This document shows positions 25,837 through 32,992 of a stretch of 64,000 bases of DNA, in pieces (within the stretch, counting starts at the first letter, position 1; the number at the start of each line of letters is the position of its first letter). Below the pieces are notes generated by a model. The model saw only the letters and a list, made by a program, of their open reading frames with translations. It was not told where the DNA came from and ran no database searches. The stretch is taken from the NCBI GenBank assembly GCA_903891095.1, contig CAITDI010000036.1, positions 1 through 64,000 of the forward strand. The letters are read 5' to 3'. This DNA is from an uncultured bacterium (GTDB lineage: Bacteria > Planctomycetota > Phycisphaerae > Phycisphaerales > SM1A02). Position numbers and translations under genes: made by a program.

Positions 25837-27312
25837 TCACCAGCGCGAGAGCAGGATCGCGAGGTCCACCGAGTCGACGAAGCCGTCGGCGTTGAGGTCG
25901 GCGCGCGTCCAGATCGGAGTCGGTCCCCAGTTGCCGAGGATGGACGCAAGATCCGAAGCTCCGACGACGCCGTCGCAGTCGATGTCGCACATCGGCGGGG
26001 CAACCGGGCTCAGCTTGACGACACCGCTCGCCGACACGCGCGCCTGGCCAAGCTGGCCTGCGAAGGTCGGGTTCTGGAAGTCGACGGATGCGCCACTGTC
26101 GGCGATCATCGCGAGGATGCGGCTGCGGATCTGCGTTGCCGGCACATTGGTGTTCGGCCACTGCGGATTCTGCGAGCGGACGAGCGCAACCGTTCCGCTC
26201 ACGAACGCGTTCGCGAACGAGGTGCCCTTCCACACGGCGAACTGGCCGCCGGGGATCGGTCCGATGATCGAGTGATCGAGACGCGGAACGCCGTTGAGGA
26301 TCTCCGTGTGTCCCGGAGCCGCGATATCCATACGGATATCCCAGTTCGAGAACGGAGCGCGGACATCGTTCCAGTCGAGCGCGGTGACGCCAAGCGCGGT
26401 CGCCTCGCACGCGGGGTACTGGCGCACGGAATTCGAGTTGCCGTTGCCCGCTGCACCGCAGATCACGATGCCCTTCGAGTCGGCCTCGTTGACCATGTTC
26501 ACGATCGACTGCGAGTGGTAGCTCTCGCCGAGGCTCATGTTGATGACATGCGCGCCGCGGTCGATCGACCAGGCGATCGCCTGCGCGATGCGGAAGTTGT
26601 TGCCGCGGCCTTCGCTGTCGAGCGCGCGCGCCGAGAGGATCATCGCGTCGGGAGCGACAAGGTGGATCAGTCCCGCGACGAACGTGCCGTGTCCGACCTG
26701 CTCGTCGATGAAACCGTCGCCATCGTTGTCGATGCCGTCGCCGACGTCGTTGAAGTTCGTCGAGCCAGGAACAAAGCTCGCGCCCTGCGTGCTGACGGCG
26801 CCCGAAAGCAGCGGATGTGCCGCATCGATGCCCGTGTCGATCACGGACACCACGACGCCTGCGCCACGCGAGCTCTTGTGCGCGACATCGACGCCCATCA
26901 GCGGGCTCGCGTACTGCGCGTTGAACTGCTCGGCGCTCAGACCGAGACCCGAGAGCCACAGGCTGTCGGTCTGGCCTTCGCCGGTCTGGCCGGTGTAGTT
27001 GAGTTCTTCCCAGCTCAGCGTGCCTTGCTGGGTCAGCGCCCTGAGCGCGTTCTCAAACTGGTCAACCGTCTGGTTGCCGTTGAGCTGGTACGAGATCAGG
27101 TAGATCGGGCGACCGTTGATGCGGTCGATGACTCCCACGCCGGCAAACTGCTGCGAAAGCGATGCGATCGCCTGCGCGAGTGCCTTTGGCGTCGCAGCGC
27201 GCACGACCGCCTCGCCCGGAACGGGCGGCGGGCCTTGCGGAAGACCGCGGGCGATGGCCGGCAGAGGCAACATCGCAGCGATGAATGCTGTGAGAGCAAT
27301 GATCTTTTTCAT
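25837..27312 (-). CDS. Secreted subtilisin-like serine protease (S8) with dockerin-like tail
   Basis: A 491-residue protein. A Sec signal peptide covers about residues 1-22. A propeptide-like domain (about 30-110) follows, then a subtilase catalytic domain with Asp159 (SVIDTG), His208 (GHGTFVAG), oxyanion Asn290 (AAGNGNS) and Ser365 (GTSFANA). The C-terminus (442-491) has two EF-hand-like loops, CDIDCDGVVGASDL and ADLNADGFVDSVDL, as in Phycisphaerae exported proteins. The ATG overlaps the stop of the TPR-CHAT gene (ATGA), so it is the last gene of that operon. The triad is complete, so it should be active once exported. Confidence 0.93.
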   Translation of the reverse strand: MKKIIALTAFIAAMLPLPAIARGLPQGPPPVPGEAVVRAATPKALAQAIASLSQQFAGVGVIDRINGRPIYLISYQLNGNQTVDQFENALRALTQQGTLSWEELNYTGQTGEGQTDSLWLSGLGLSAEQFNAQYASPLMGVDVAHKSSRGAGVVVSVIDTGIDAAHPLLSGAVSTQGASFVPGSTNFNDVGDGIDNDGDGFIDEQVGHGTFVAGLIHLVAPDAMILSARALDSEGRGNNFRIAQAIAWSIDRGAHVINMSLGESYHSQSIVNMVNEADSKGIVICGAAGNGNSNSVRQYPACEATALGVTALDWNDVRAPFSNWDIRMDIAAPGHTEILNGVPRLDHSIIGPIPGGQFAVWKGTSFANAFVSGTVALVRSQNPQWPNTNVPATQIRSRILAMIADSGASVDFQNPTFAGQLGQARVSASGVVKLSPVAPPMCDIDCDGVVGASDLASILGNWGPTPIWTRADLNADGFVDSVDLAILLSRW

Positions 27313-30131
27313 GACAGTGACCCAGTGACGACAAAGGGTGCCCACCACGAAGGATGGCCCCATTTCAGGATCGAGGCAAGTACCGCGGAGCGAAGAGCCG
27401 TAGATGGTCGCTTGCCTTTAGAGATTTCCTGATGGAACGAGGTCGATACCTCGAGCGCCGCCTGATCTCGGACGGACCAAAGTCCGGCCACCAGGCAACG
27501 CGCTCCAGCCGCGAGGAATGCGCGACTGATACCTGCGAGTTCGTCGCCGGCGTCCACGGCGTTACGACCCGTCTCACAACCTGCAAGAAACACGAAGTCC
27601 GCGTCGAGCTCGAGCGCGACGATGTCGCGCACCGGCATCCAGCCGTCGGCAAGCCGAAGGCCCGATGCAGTCGGAAGCGCACCGATAAACCGACCGTGAC
27701 ACGCAAAGTGCAGCGCGGAGCGTCCGCGCACGGCGTCGCGCACACGCGCGATCGTCGCTTGTGATCCCTCGAGCACATCGGCGCCGCGCGCGGCGGCGAT
27801 CGACTGGGCCTCGCGCTCGATGAGCGGGGCCTGTTCGTCCGCGACGGCGACCACCAGCGGGCGATCGTTGGTGGCGTTGCGCGACTCGCGCTCCGCACAC
27901 GCGATCGACGCGCTCGGCGCCGTCTGGATCTCGAATCGTTCGATGAGGTACTTGTCGCCGTCGGTGAGCGCGGCGAACGGCAGCGCATGCAGCGCGCCGA
28001 AGGGCACGATCACGAGGCGCTTGGCGTCGGCGACCGAGGCGCGCTCGGCCAGGATCGGAACGATCAGCAGGTCGTGCAGCGCGCGCGAAAGCGCCTTGAT
28101 CGCGCGGTTGCTGCGCGCATCGGCGCTGCGCACGCCGGCGCGGAGCTGGTAGAGGAACTTGTCGACAAGCGGCCCGAGCTCGGACGCCTGCGCAATGCAG
28201 CGCACCGAGGTGATCTCGCCGCGCTGCGCGACGAAGGCCATGAGCTCCTCGCCGGCGATGAAGTACGCGATCATCGCGTCGTCGTTGTCGAGGCGCGCAA
28301 GCACCTCGTCGGCGCCGAGCGGCTGCGCGAACAGCGACGCCACGCCGCGAGCGCTCTGCTCACGGGTGAGGAGGCGGTCCATCGCGCCTTCGGTCTCGCG
28401 GAGTTCATCGAGAAGCGCGGGCGAAACGCCACGACGCTGGCCGCTGTCGCCGGCATCGCGAGCGACGCTCGAGTGCAGCGCCGCGAGGCGTGCGCGGAGG
28501 CGCGCGATCTCGTCGCTGGACGTATCGCTGGACGTATCTCTGGACTTGGCAGGCGAAGCGCCCGTGCGGTCGATGTTGCGGAGCACGGCGTCGAGCAGCA
28601 CGCGGCTGCGCGCGCGCTCGACGGTCACGAACGCGTCGGCGAGCGACTTCGGATCGGCCTGCGCGAGCAGGTCGAGCGCGAGATCCTCGTACACGCGCAG
28701 GCGCGACGAAGCGAACGCCGAGCGCAGGCGATCGGCGGCGAGCGAACCGCGAAGGTCTTCGGCGATCTCCACCGCATGCGAAAGCGCGGCGATCGAGCGC
28801 GGGAGCGAGCCCTTCGCGCGTTCCGAGTCGGCCTCGATCAGCGCGGCGTCGATCTCGACCACGCGGACGCCGAGCGCCGCGGCGCCGGAGCGCGCGCTGC
28901 GCGCGGTCTCGAGCGCGCGGTCGGTGTTTCCAAGTGCGAGTTCAGCGCGGGCGGCGCGCACGAGCGCGCGGGCGCTGTCGAGCGGGCTCGCGTCGCGCAT
29001 GGCGATGGCGGCGAGATCCGCGGATTCCTGTGCGTTTCCTTCGCGCAGCGCGAGCTCGCTCGCGACCAGCGCCGACGCGCGCATGCCGCGCGCATCGCCG
29101 ATTTCATCGGAAAGCGCGAGCGCGCGCGCCGCAGCGGGCTTGGCTTCGGCAACGCGATCGGCGGCTGCGAGAGCGCGCGCACGGACCAGGAGTCCGCGCG
29201 CCATCTCGGCCTTGAGTCCCTTGTCGGATGCGGTTGCAAGCGCCGAGTCGACGGCGGCAAGCGCTTCGCCATTGGCGCCGAGCACCGCGAGTGCCTCGGC
29301 TTCCTCGAGCAGGAGTCGTGCGTGGTGACCGGGCGCGATCTTCGCGACCATCTGCGACGCGCGGTCGAACTCGCGCAGCGCGTCGCCAAAGCGGCCCTCG
29401 CGTGCGAGGAGGTCGGCGCGGTTGCCGACGACGATCGCGTGCGCGAACGGCAGCGTGGTGAGCAGCGCCTCCGCTCGGTCGAAGGCGGCGTGCGCCTCGG
29501 CCAGGCGGTCGAGCTGGAGCAGAGTTTCGCCGAGCGTGTTCTCTATGGTTCCGCGCGCGCCGGTCTCGGCGGCGGGGATCCCTGCAAGCGCGCGCTCGAG
29601 GCACGCAAGCGCTTCGCTCTGCTCACCGCGGATCTTGTGCACGTTCGCGAGGTTGAGCTCGGCGCGTGCGGCAAGGTCCCGTCGTCCTGCGGTGTTCAGA
29701 GCGTCACGCGATGCGCGACCTCGTTCGATGGCCTCGGCAGTGCGGCCGAGCTTGGCAAGCGCGTGCATCGAGGCGACGCCTGAGCGGGCCTTCTCGACGC
29801 TGTCGCCTGCGCCTTCTGCAACAGCCTGTGCCTCGGCGGCGCGCACCAGCGCTTCGTCGAGGCGACCCATGTAGGCAAGCGCGGGAATCGTCGCACGCAG
29901 CGCGCGAGCGCTGGCGCTTCCCGAACCAACCGCGACGGCCACCGCAGCAAGCGACTCGCCCGCGCTCAAAGCACGCTCGGGCGAACCAGCTGCGATCCGT
30001 TCACACTCATCCGCGAGCGCCACGATCGCCGCGGCAGCGCCACGGGAATCACGCGCGACCGCGTCCGCTCGAGCGCTCTCTGCGAGCGCCTCGAAAGCAG
30101 CGAGGTCCAGCTGGCTGGGGGAGCCGTTCAT
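27309..30131 (-). CDS. TPR-CHAT protein (caspase-like peptidase)
   Basis: A 940-residue protein without a signal peptide, so cytoplasmic. Residues about 20-480 are Ala-rich helical repeats of TPR type. A linker at about 500-560 contains a duplicated DTSS segment. The C-terminal CHAT domain (about 620-940) has the catalytic pair His812 in HFACHG and Cys852 in LAGCETG. CHAT domains are caspase-family peptidases often driven by TPR or other sensors. The stop overlaps the subtilase start, and the start overlaps the stop of the upstream beta-sandwich gene, each by 4 nt, indicating translational coupling. Confidence 0.92.
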   Translation of the reverse strand: MNGSPSQLDLAAFEALAESARADAVARDSRGAAAAIVALADECERIAAGSPERALSAGESLAAVAVAVGSGSASARALRATIPALAYMGRLDEALVRAAEAQAVAEGAGDSVEKARSGVASMHALAKLGRTAEAIERGRASRDALNTAGRRDLAARAELNLANVHKIRGEQSEALACLERALAGIPAAETGARGTIENTLGETLLQLDRLAEAHAAFDRAEALLTTLPFAHAIVVGNRADLLAREGRFGDALREFDRASQMVAKIAPGHHARLLLEEAEALAVLGANGEALAAVDSALATASDKGLKAEMARGLLVRARALAAADRVAEAKPAAARALALSDEIGDARGMRASALVASELALREGNAQESADLAAIAMRDASPLDSARALVRAARAELALGNTDRALETARSARSGAAALGVRVVEIDAALIEADSERAKGSLPRSIAALSHAVEIAEDLRGSLAADRLRSAFASSRLRVYEDLALDLLAQADPKSLADAFVTVERARSRVLLDAVLRNIDRTGASPAKSRDTSSDTSSDEIARLRARLAALHSSVARDAGDSGQRRGVSPALLDELRETEGAMDRLLTREQSARGVASLFAQPLGADEVLARLDNDDAMIAYFIAGEELMAFVAQRGEITSVRCIAQASELGPLVDKFLYQLRAGVRSADARSNRAIKALSRALHDLLIVPILAERASVADAKRLVIVPFGALHALPFAALTDGDKYLIERFEIQTAPSASIACAERESRNATNDRPLVVAVADEQAPLIEREAQSIAAARGADVLEGSQATIARVRDAVRGRSALHFACHGRFIGALPTASGLRLADGWMPVRDIVALELDADFVFLAGCETGRNAVDAGDELAGISRAFLAAGARCLVAGLWSVRDQAALEVSTSFHQEISKGKRPSTALRSAVLASILKWGHPSWWAPFVVTGSLS
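28513..28536. repeat. 12-bp tandem duplication inside the TPR-CHAT gene
   Basis: GCTGGACGTATC occurs twice in succession, followed by a third diverged unit (TCTGGACTTGGC). It encodes the repeated Asp-Thr-Ser-Ser segment between the TPR and CHAT parts and keeps the frame. Confidence 0.85.
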
Positions 30132-30838
30132 CCGGCGGCTCCCTCATCCTTCGAGGTTGGCTTCGAGGCTGGACCAAGCGGCAACACAATCGTCGGGTGG
30201 AGTTCACCGGTCGCGGCACGCGCGCTCACGGCAACTTCACGGGCATCGCTGGTCAGTGCGATGGCGAACATTCCAATCGAGTCGGTCTCATCGGTCGCGA
30301 TCACCATGCCCGAGGCATCGAGCAGGGCGACCGTGGCGCGGACAGGCATGTCGTCGGTGCGGGCGACTTCGCCCACGAGCCGGACGATGCCGTTCTGCGC
30401 GGGGGTGCGCTCGGCGCGGATCACGATCTCGGCGGAGTCGATCACGGCCTCAAGCACGTCTGCGCCGCGGTCGTCGCGGACGCCAGCCAGCGCGAGCTCG
30501 CCGTCAGGTCGGAGCCAGTCGAGGACGACGGCACCGGCACGGTCGAAGGCCTGGCCCAGGATCGCGATCGGCGAGGTCGACTCGGCGCGCCGCGACTCGA
30601 GCCGCACGCCCAGCGCCTTGGCGCGGGCGACGACGTCGGCGGGGGGTTCCGTCATCGCGTCGCCGCGCATGGCGGTGATCGCGTTCGAGAAGTCCTTCAG
30701 GATTTCGGAAACGCGCTGGTCGCTTGAAGCGGCCGCGCGAACTTGTGCCTCGAGTGCAGGTCCACCCTCGCCGGCGGCAACAGTCGCGATCTGTTCGATC
30801 GTGACTTTCTGGCGGGGGTTGAAGTTCCAACTGGTCAT
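30128..30838 (-). CDS. Uncharacterised beta-sandwich protein of the CHAT operon
   Basis: A 236-residue cytoplasmic protein; no signal or membrane segment. The first 80 residues look helical (KVTIEQIATVAAGE, DQRVSEILKDFSNAIT). Residues about 130-225 have alternating hydrophobic strands (GIVRLVGEVAR, VRATVALLDASGMVIATDE, GMFAIALTS, EVAVSARA), like a carboxypeptidase-regulatory or Ig-type beta-sandwich. It lies between an ECF sigma gene and the CHAT gene, overlapping the latter by 4 nt. It could be an adaptor, a CHAT substrate, or a non-membrane anti-sigma factor; sequence alone does not decide. Confidence 0.72.
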   Translation of the reverse strand: MTSWNFNPRQKVTIEQIATVAAGEGGPALEAQVRAAASSDQRVSEILKDFSNAITAMRGDAMTEPPADVVARAKALGVRLESRRAESTSPIAILGQAFDRAGAVVLDWLRPDGELALAGVRDDRGADVLEAVIDSAEIVIRAERTPAQNGIVRLVGEVARTDDMPVRATVALLDASGMVIATDETDSIGMFAIALTSDAREVAVSARAATGELHPTIVLPLGPASKPTSKDEGAAG

Positions 30839-30959
30839 CGCTGTTTCAATCCGGACCCTGGGGGCCCACTGACCTGCGCCACAAAGGAACTTGGATATGC
30901 GGCTCCGATACAGACTTCTGACGAGAATGCACCAACGGCGGGAAGTTGTTGTTGCACAA

Positions 30960-31583
30960 TCACTTGCCCGCCTCAAGATCAGGAGATTCGGACCCTACCT
31001 CGTCGGCATCTCCGAAGCCAAGCCGTCCGAGAATCTTGGAAAGCTTCTCAAGGCAGCGGGCGCGCGTCGGTCCGATCGAACCCACGCGGATGTCGAGCTT
31101 CTCCGCGATCAGGTTGTAGTTGGGCTCGGCGCCGGCGCCGAAGAGCGCCTCAAGCAGATCCTTGCACTTGCCGCCGAGCTGCTCGAGGCCGATGCGGACG
31201 AGTTGCTTCTCGCCGAGCGCCCGGCTGTCGGCGGCATCTTCGCGCTCGTCGACGGGGTCCATCGTCTTCTCGGGATCGGAGTCGAGCGACCGCGCGCGTT
31301 CGCCGTCCTTGCGACGTTGCGCACCAACGCGCCAGCAGCGGCGCTTGGTCGTGGTGACCAGCCAGCTCGCGAGCCCCGCGTCATCGGTGATCGAGTCGAT
31401 GTGCTGCACGAGCGTGGCGAACACGTGTTGAAACACGTCTTCCGCCTCTTCCTGCCGCATGCGATGCTTGAGGATCACCGACCACACGAGCCGTCGGTAG
31501 CGCTCGACGAGCAACGACCACGCCGCGGAATCACCACGGCGACAGCGCTCAAGCAGCGTTGGATCGGAGTCGAAGCCGGACAC
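30960..31583 (-). CDS. ECF-type RNA polymerase sigma factor
   Basis: A 207-residue sigma factor. Region 2 is clear (LVERYRRLVWSVILKHRM, EEAEDVFQHVFATLV, LASWLVTTTKRRCW). Region 4 is recognisable as a helix-turn-helix (YNLIAEKLDIRVGSIGPTRARCLEKL). A charged linker joins them. The start is GTG 31583 with TACACT ending 10 nt upstream. The next gene, 121 bp downstream, begins the beta-sandwich/CHAT/subtilase set, so this sigma factor is the likely regulator, possibly of its own operon. Confidence 0.88.
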   Translation of the reverse strand: MSGFDSDPTLLERCRRGDSAAWSLLVERYRRLVWSVILKHRMRQEEAEDVFQHVFATLVQHIDSITDDAGLASWLVTTTKRRCWRVGAQRRKDGERARSLDSDPEKTMDPVDEREDAADSRALGEKQLVRIGLEQLGGKCKDLLEALFGAGAEPNYNLIAEKLDIRVGSIGPTRARCLEKLSKILGRLGFGDADEVGSESPDLEAGK

Positions 31584-31593
31584 GAGAGCGCGC

Positions 31594-31599
31594 AGTGTA
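31594..31599 (-). promoter_or_regulatory. Putative -10 box of the ECF sigma gene
   Basis: TACACT on the minus strand ends 10 nt before GTG 31583, giving a leader of only about 3-4 nt; no SD. Confidence 0.4.
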
Positions 31600-31679
31600 A
31601 GCAGAGCGCGGATGAGGCGTTGCGAATTTGCGGCGATGTCCCGGGGGTTGAAACCCTAGTTGTCGTGTGATCTCGCGGG

Positions 31680-32138
31680 TCAGCCGCAAGCTCCCGATGC
31701 CCCGAGCACGGCCCCGAGCACGGCCCCGAGCACGGCCCCGAGCACGGCCCCGAGCACGGCCCCGAGCACGGCCGCGAGGTCGGAGCCGTTGACGATGCCG
31801 TCGCCGCCGACCCCCGCATCGCCCCGAGCGCGTCGCCGCGACTCCGCGATCGACCGGTTGCGCACATGAAAGAGGAGTCCGTTCAGCAGCCACCGCCGCA
31901 GCGGGAGCCCGCTGTCGAGCCAGCGCTCGAGATAGGTCGGGTCGCCGAGCCGCGCCGCGAAGAAGTCGTTGACCAGCTCGGCCGAGTCGCCGAAGTTCCG
32001 CAGGCTCGACCCCTTCACATACGCCCGCAGCGGCTCGAAGTACCGCGCCATGATGTGCTGCGCGACCTCGTCGTTGGCGACGCCGACGCGCTCGGACAGC
32101 CAGGTCTGATGGGTGGTCGGGAAGTGATCGCGGGTCAT
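31680..32138 (-). CDS. Truncated ECF sigma fragment fused to a dockerin-like, repeat-expanded tail
   Basis: A 152-residue ORF. Residues 1-106 resemble sigma region 2 (AQHIMARYFEPLRAYV, DSAELVNDFFAARL, LPLRRWLLNGLLFHVRNRSI). Region 4 is missing. The sequence instead passes into GGDGIVNGSDLAAVLG, the EF-hand motif of the dockerin-like module usually found at the end of exported proteins, then into AVLG repeated by a 12-bp microsatellite. A cytoplasmic sigma fragment with an exported-protein tail is not a known architecture. It may be a pseudogene formed by deletion between two genes, or a real short protein. Confidence 0.55.
   Translation of the reverse strand: MTRDHFPTTHQTWLSERVGVANDEVAQHIMARYFEPLRAYVKGSSLRNFGDSAELVNDFFAARLGDPTYLERWLDSGLPLRRWLLNGLLFHVRNRSIAESRRRARGDAGVGGDGIVNGSDLAAVLGAVLGAVLGAVLGAVLGAVLGASGACG
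31701..31772. repeat. Six perfect 12-bp tandem repeats
   Basis: CCCGAGCACGGC is repeated six times without mismatch. On the minus strand it encodes Ala-Val-Leu-Gly units at the C-terminus of the sigma-fragment ORF. The perfection suggests recent expansion by slippage, so the copy number may vary between strains. Confidence 0.97.
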
Positions 32139-32189
32139 CGGCGGGGCTTAGGGTCAGGAGATATGCGCGGAGCGTCCGCCCATGTCGAA

Positions 32190-32218
32190 CTATTCGCCGC
32201 AGATTGTGCGGCGAATAG
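32190..32218. repeat. Perfect 12-bp hairpin (REP-like, copy 1)
   Basis: CTATTCGCCGCA (32190-32201) and TGCGGCGAATAG (32207-32218) are exact reverse complements around GATTG. It lies in the 203-bp gap between two divergent sigma-type genes. No T tract follows. Confidence 0.85.
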
Positions 32219-32241
32219 AGGCTCCAATTACCCCTCGGAAC

Positions 32242-32270
32242 CTATTCACCGCAGATCCTGCGGAGATTAG
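32242..32270. repeat. Imperfect hairpin related to the preceding one (copy 2)
   Basis: CTATTCACCGCA (32242-32253) faces TGCGGAGATTAG (32259-32270) around GATCC, with two mismatched stem positions. It is the same length as copy 1, which starts 52 bp upstream, and shares its arm sequence and CCGCAGAT core. Confidence 0.75.
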
Positions 32271-32341
32271 CCGCGGAATCACCGCACCGCGCCGCACACG
32301 CCTCCTCATCCAATCCCACCGAATTCTGAGACAACGCCCCC

Positions 32342-32992
32342 ATGGATCCCATTCGCGGGCCCGTGAACGATGACTGCTCCGACCTCGCGGCGTTCGACGC
32401 CGGCGACCGGGAAGCGGGCAGACGGCTCTACGACCGACACGCACCACTGATCTTCGCGCTGTGCCGCGAGGAGACAGGAGTGCGCTCGGCACGAGACGCA
32501 GAGGACGCCGTGCAGGAGACCTTCCTGCGCGCCTTCCGCATGCGCGACCGTCTGACCGACTGCACCGGTTTCCGTCCGTGGCTCTACGCGATCGCGCGGC
32601 TCGTTTGCAAGGAACGCCGGAACACGCGCGCCAAGGAACGGCGCGACCTCGGCTACGGACTCGACGCCTCGCGCGATGCATCGCGCCAGGCGGCCAACGA
32701 AGGAACCAAGCGAATGCCGAACCACACCATGCAGGGCCTGCTCGAGAAGGCGGGAGGCGCGAGCGCCTCGTCGTCGCTCGAGCAACGCGAGCTCATGGCG
32801 CAGCTCGGGAGCGCGATCGACGCGCTCCCCGAGGACCTGCGCCTGGCGCTCCACCTCTTCTACATCGAACCAGACCCTGTCGACGCCGCGAAGCGCGCGC
32901 TCGGGATTTCCCGCGCGCAGTTCTACCGGCTCGTCACGCAGGCACGCGAACTCATTGCCGCGCAGCTCACGCGCGAGGACCACACGTCATGA
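32342..32992 (+). CDS. ECF-type RNA polymerase sigma factor
   Basis: A 216-residue sigma factor. Region 2 reads LYDRHAPLIFALC, DAEDAVQETFLRAFRM and FRPWLYAIARLVCKERR. A variable Ser/Gly-containing linker follows, and region 4 includes LPEDLRLALHLFYIE and AKRALGISRAQFYRLVTQAREL. Its stop overlaps the start of the giant VIT/vWA membrane protein (ATGA), an arrangement usual for sigma/anti-sigma pairs. No SD or close -10 box is clear upstream. Confidence 0.9.
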   Translation: MDPIRGPVNDDCSDLAAFDAGDREAGRRLYDRHAPLIFALCREETGVRSARDAEDAVQETFLRAFRMRDRLTDCTGFRPWLYAIARLVCKERRNTRAKERRDLGYGLDASRDASRQAANEGTKRMPNHTMQGLLEKAGGASASSSLEQRELMAQLGSAIDALPEDLRLALHLFYIEPDPVDAAKRALGISRAQFYRLVTQARELIAAQLTREDHTS

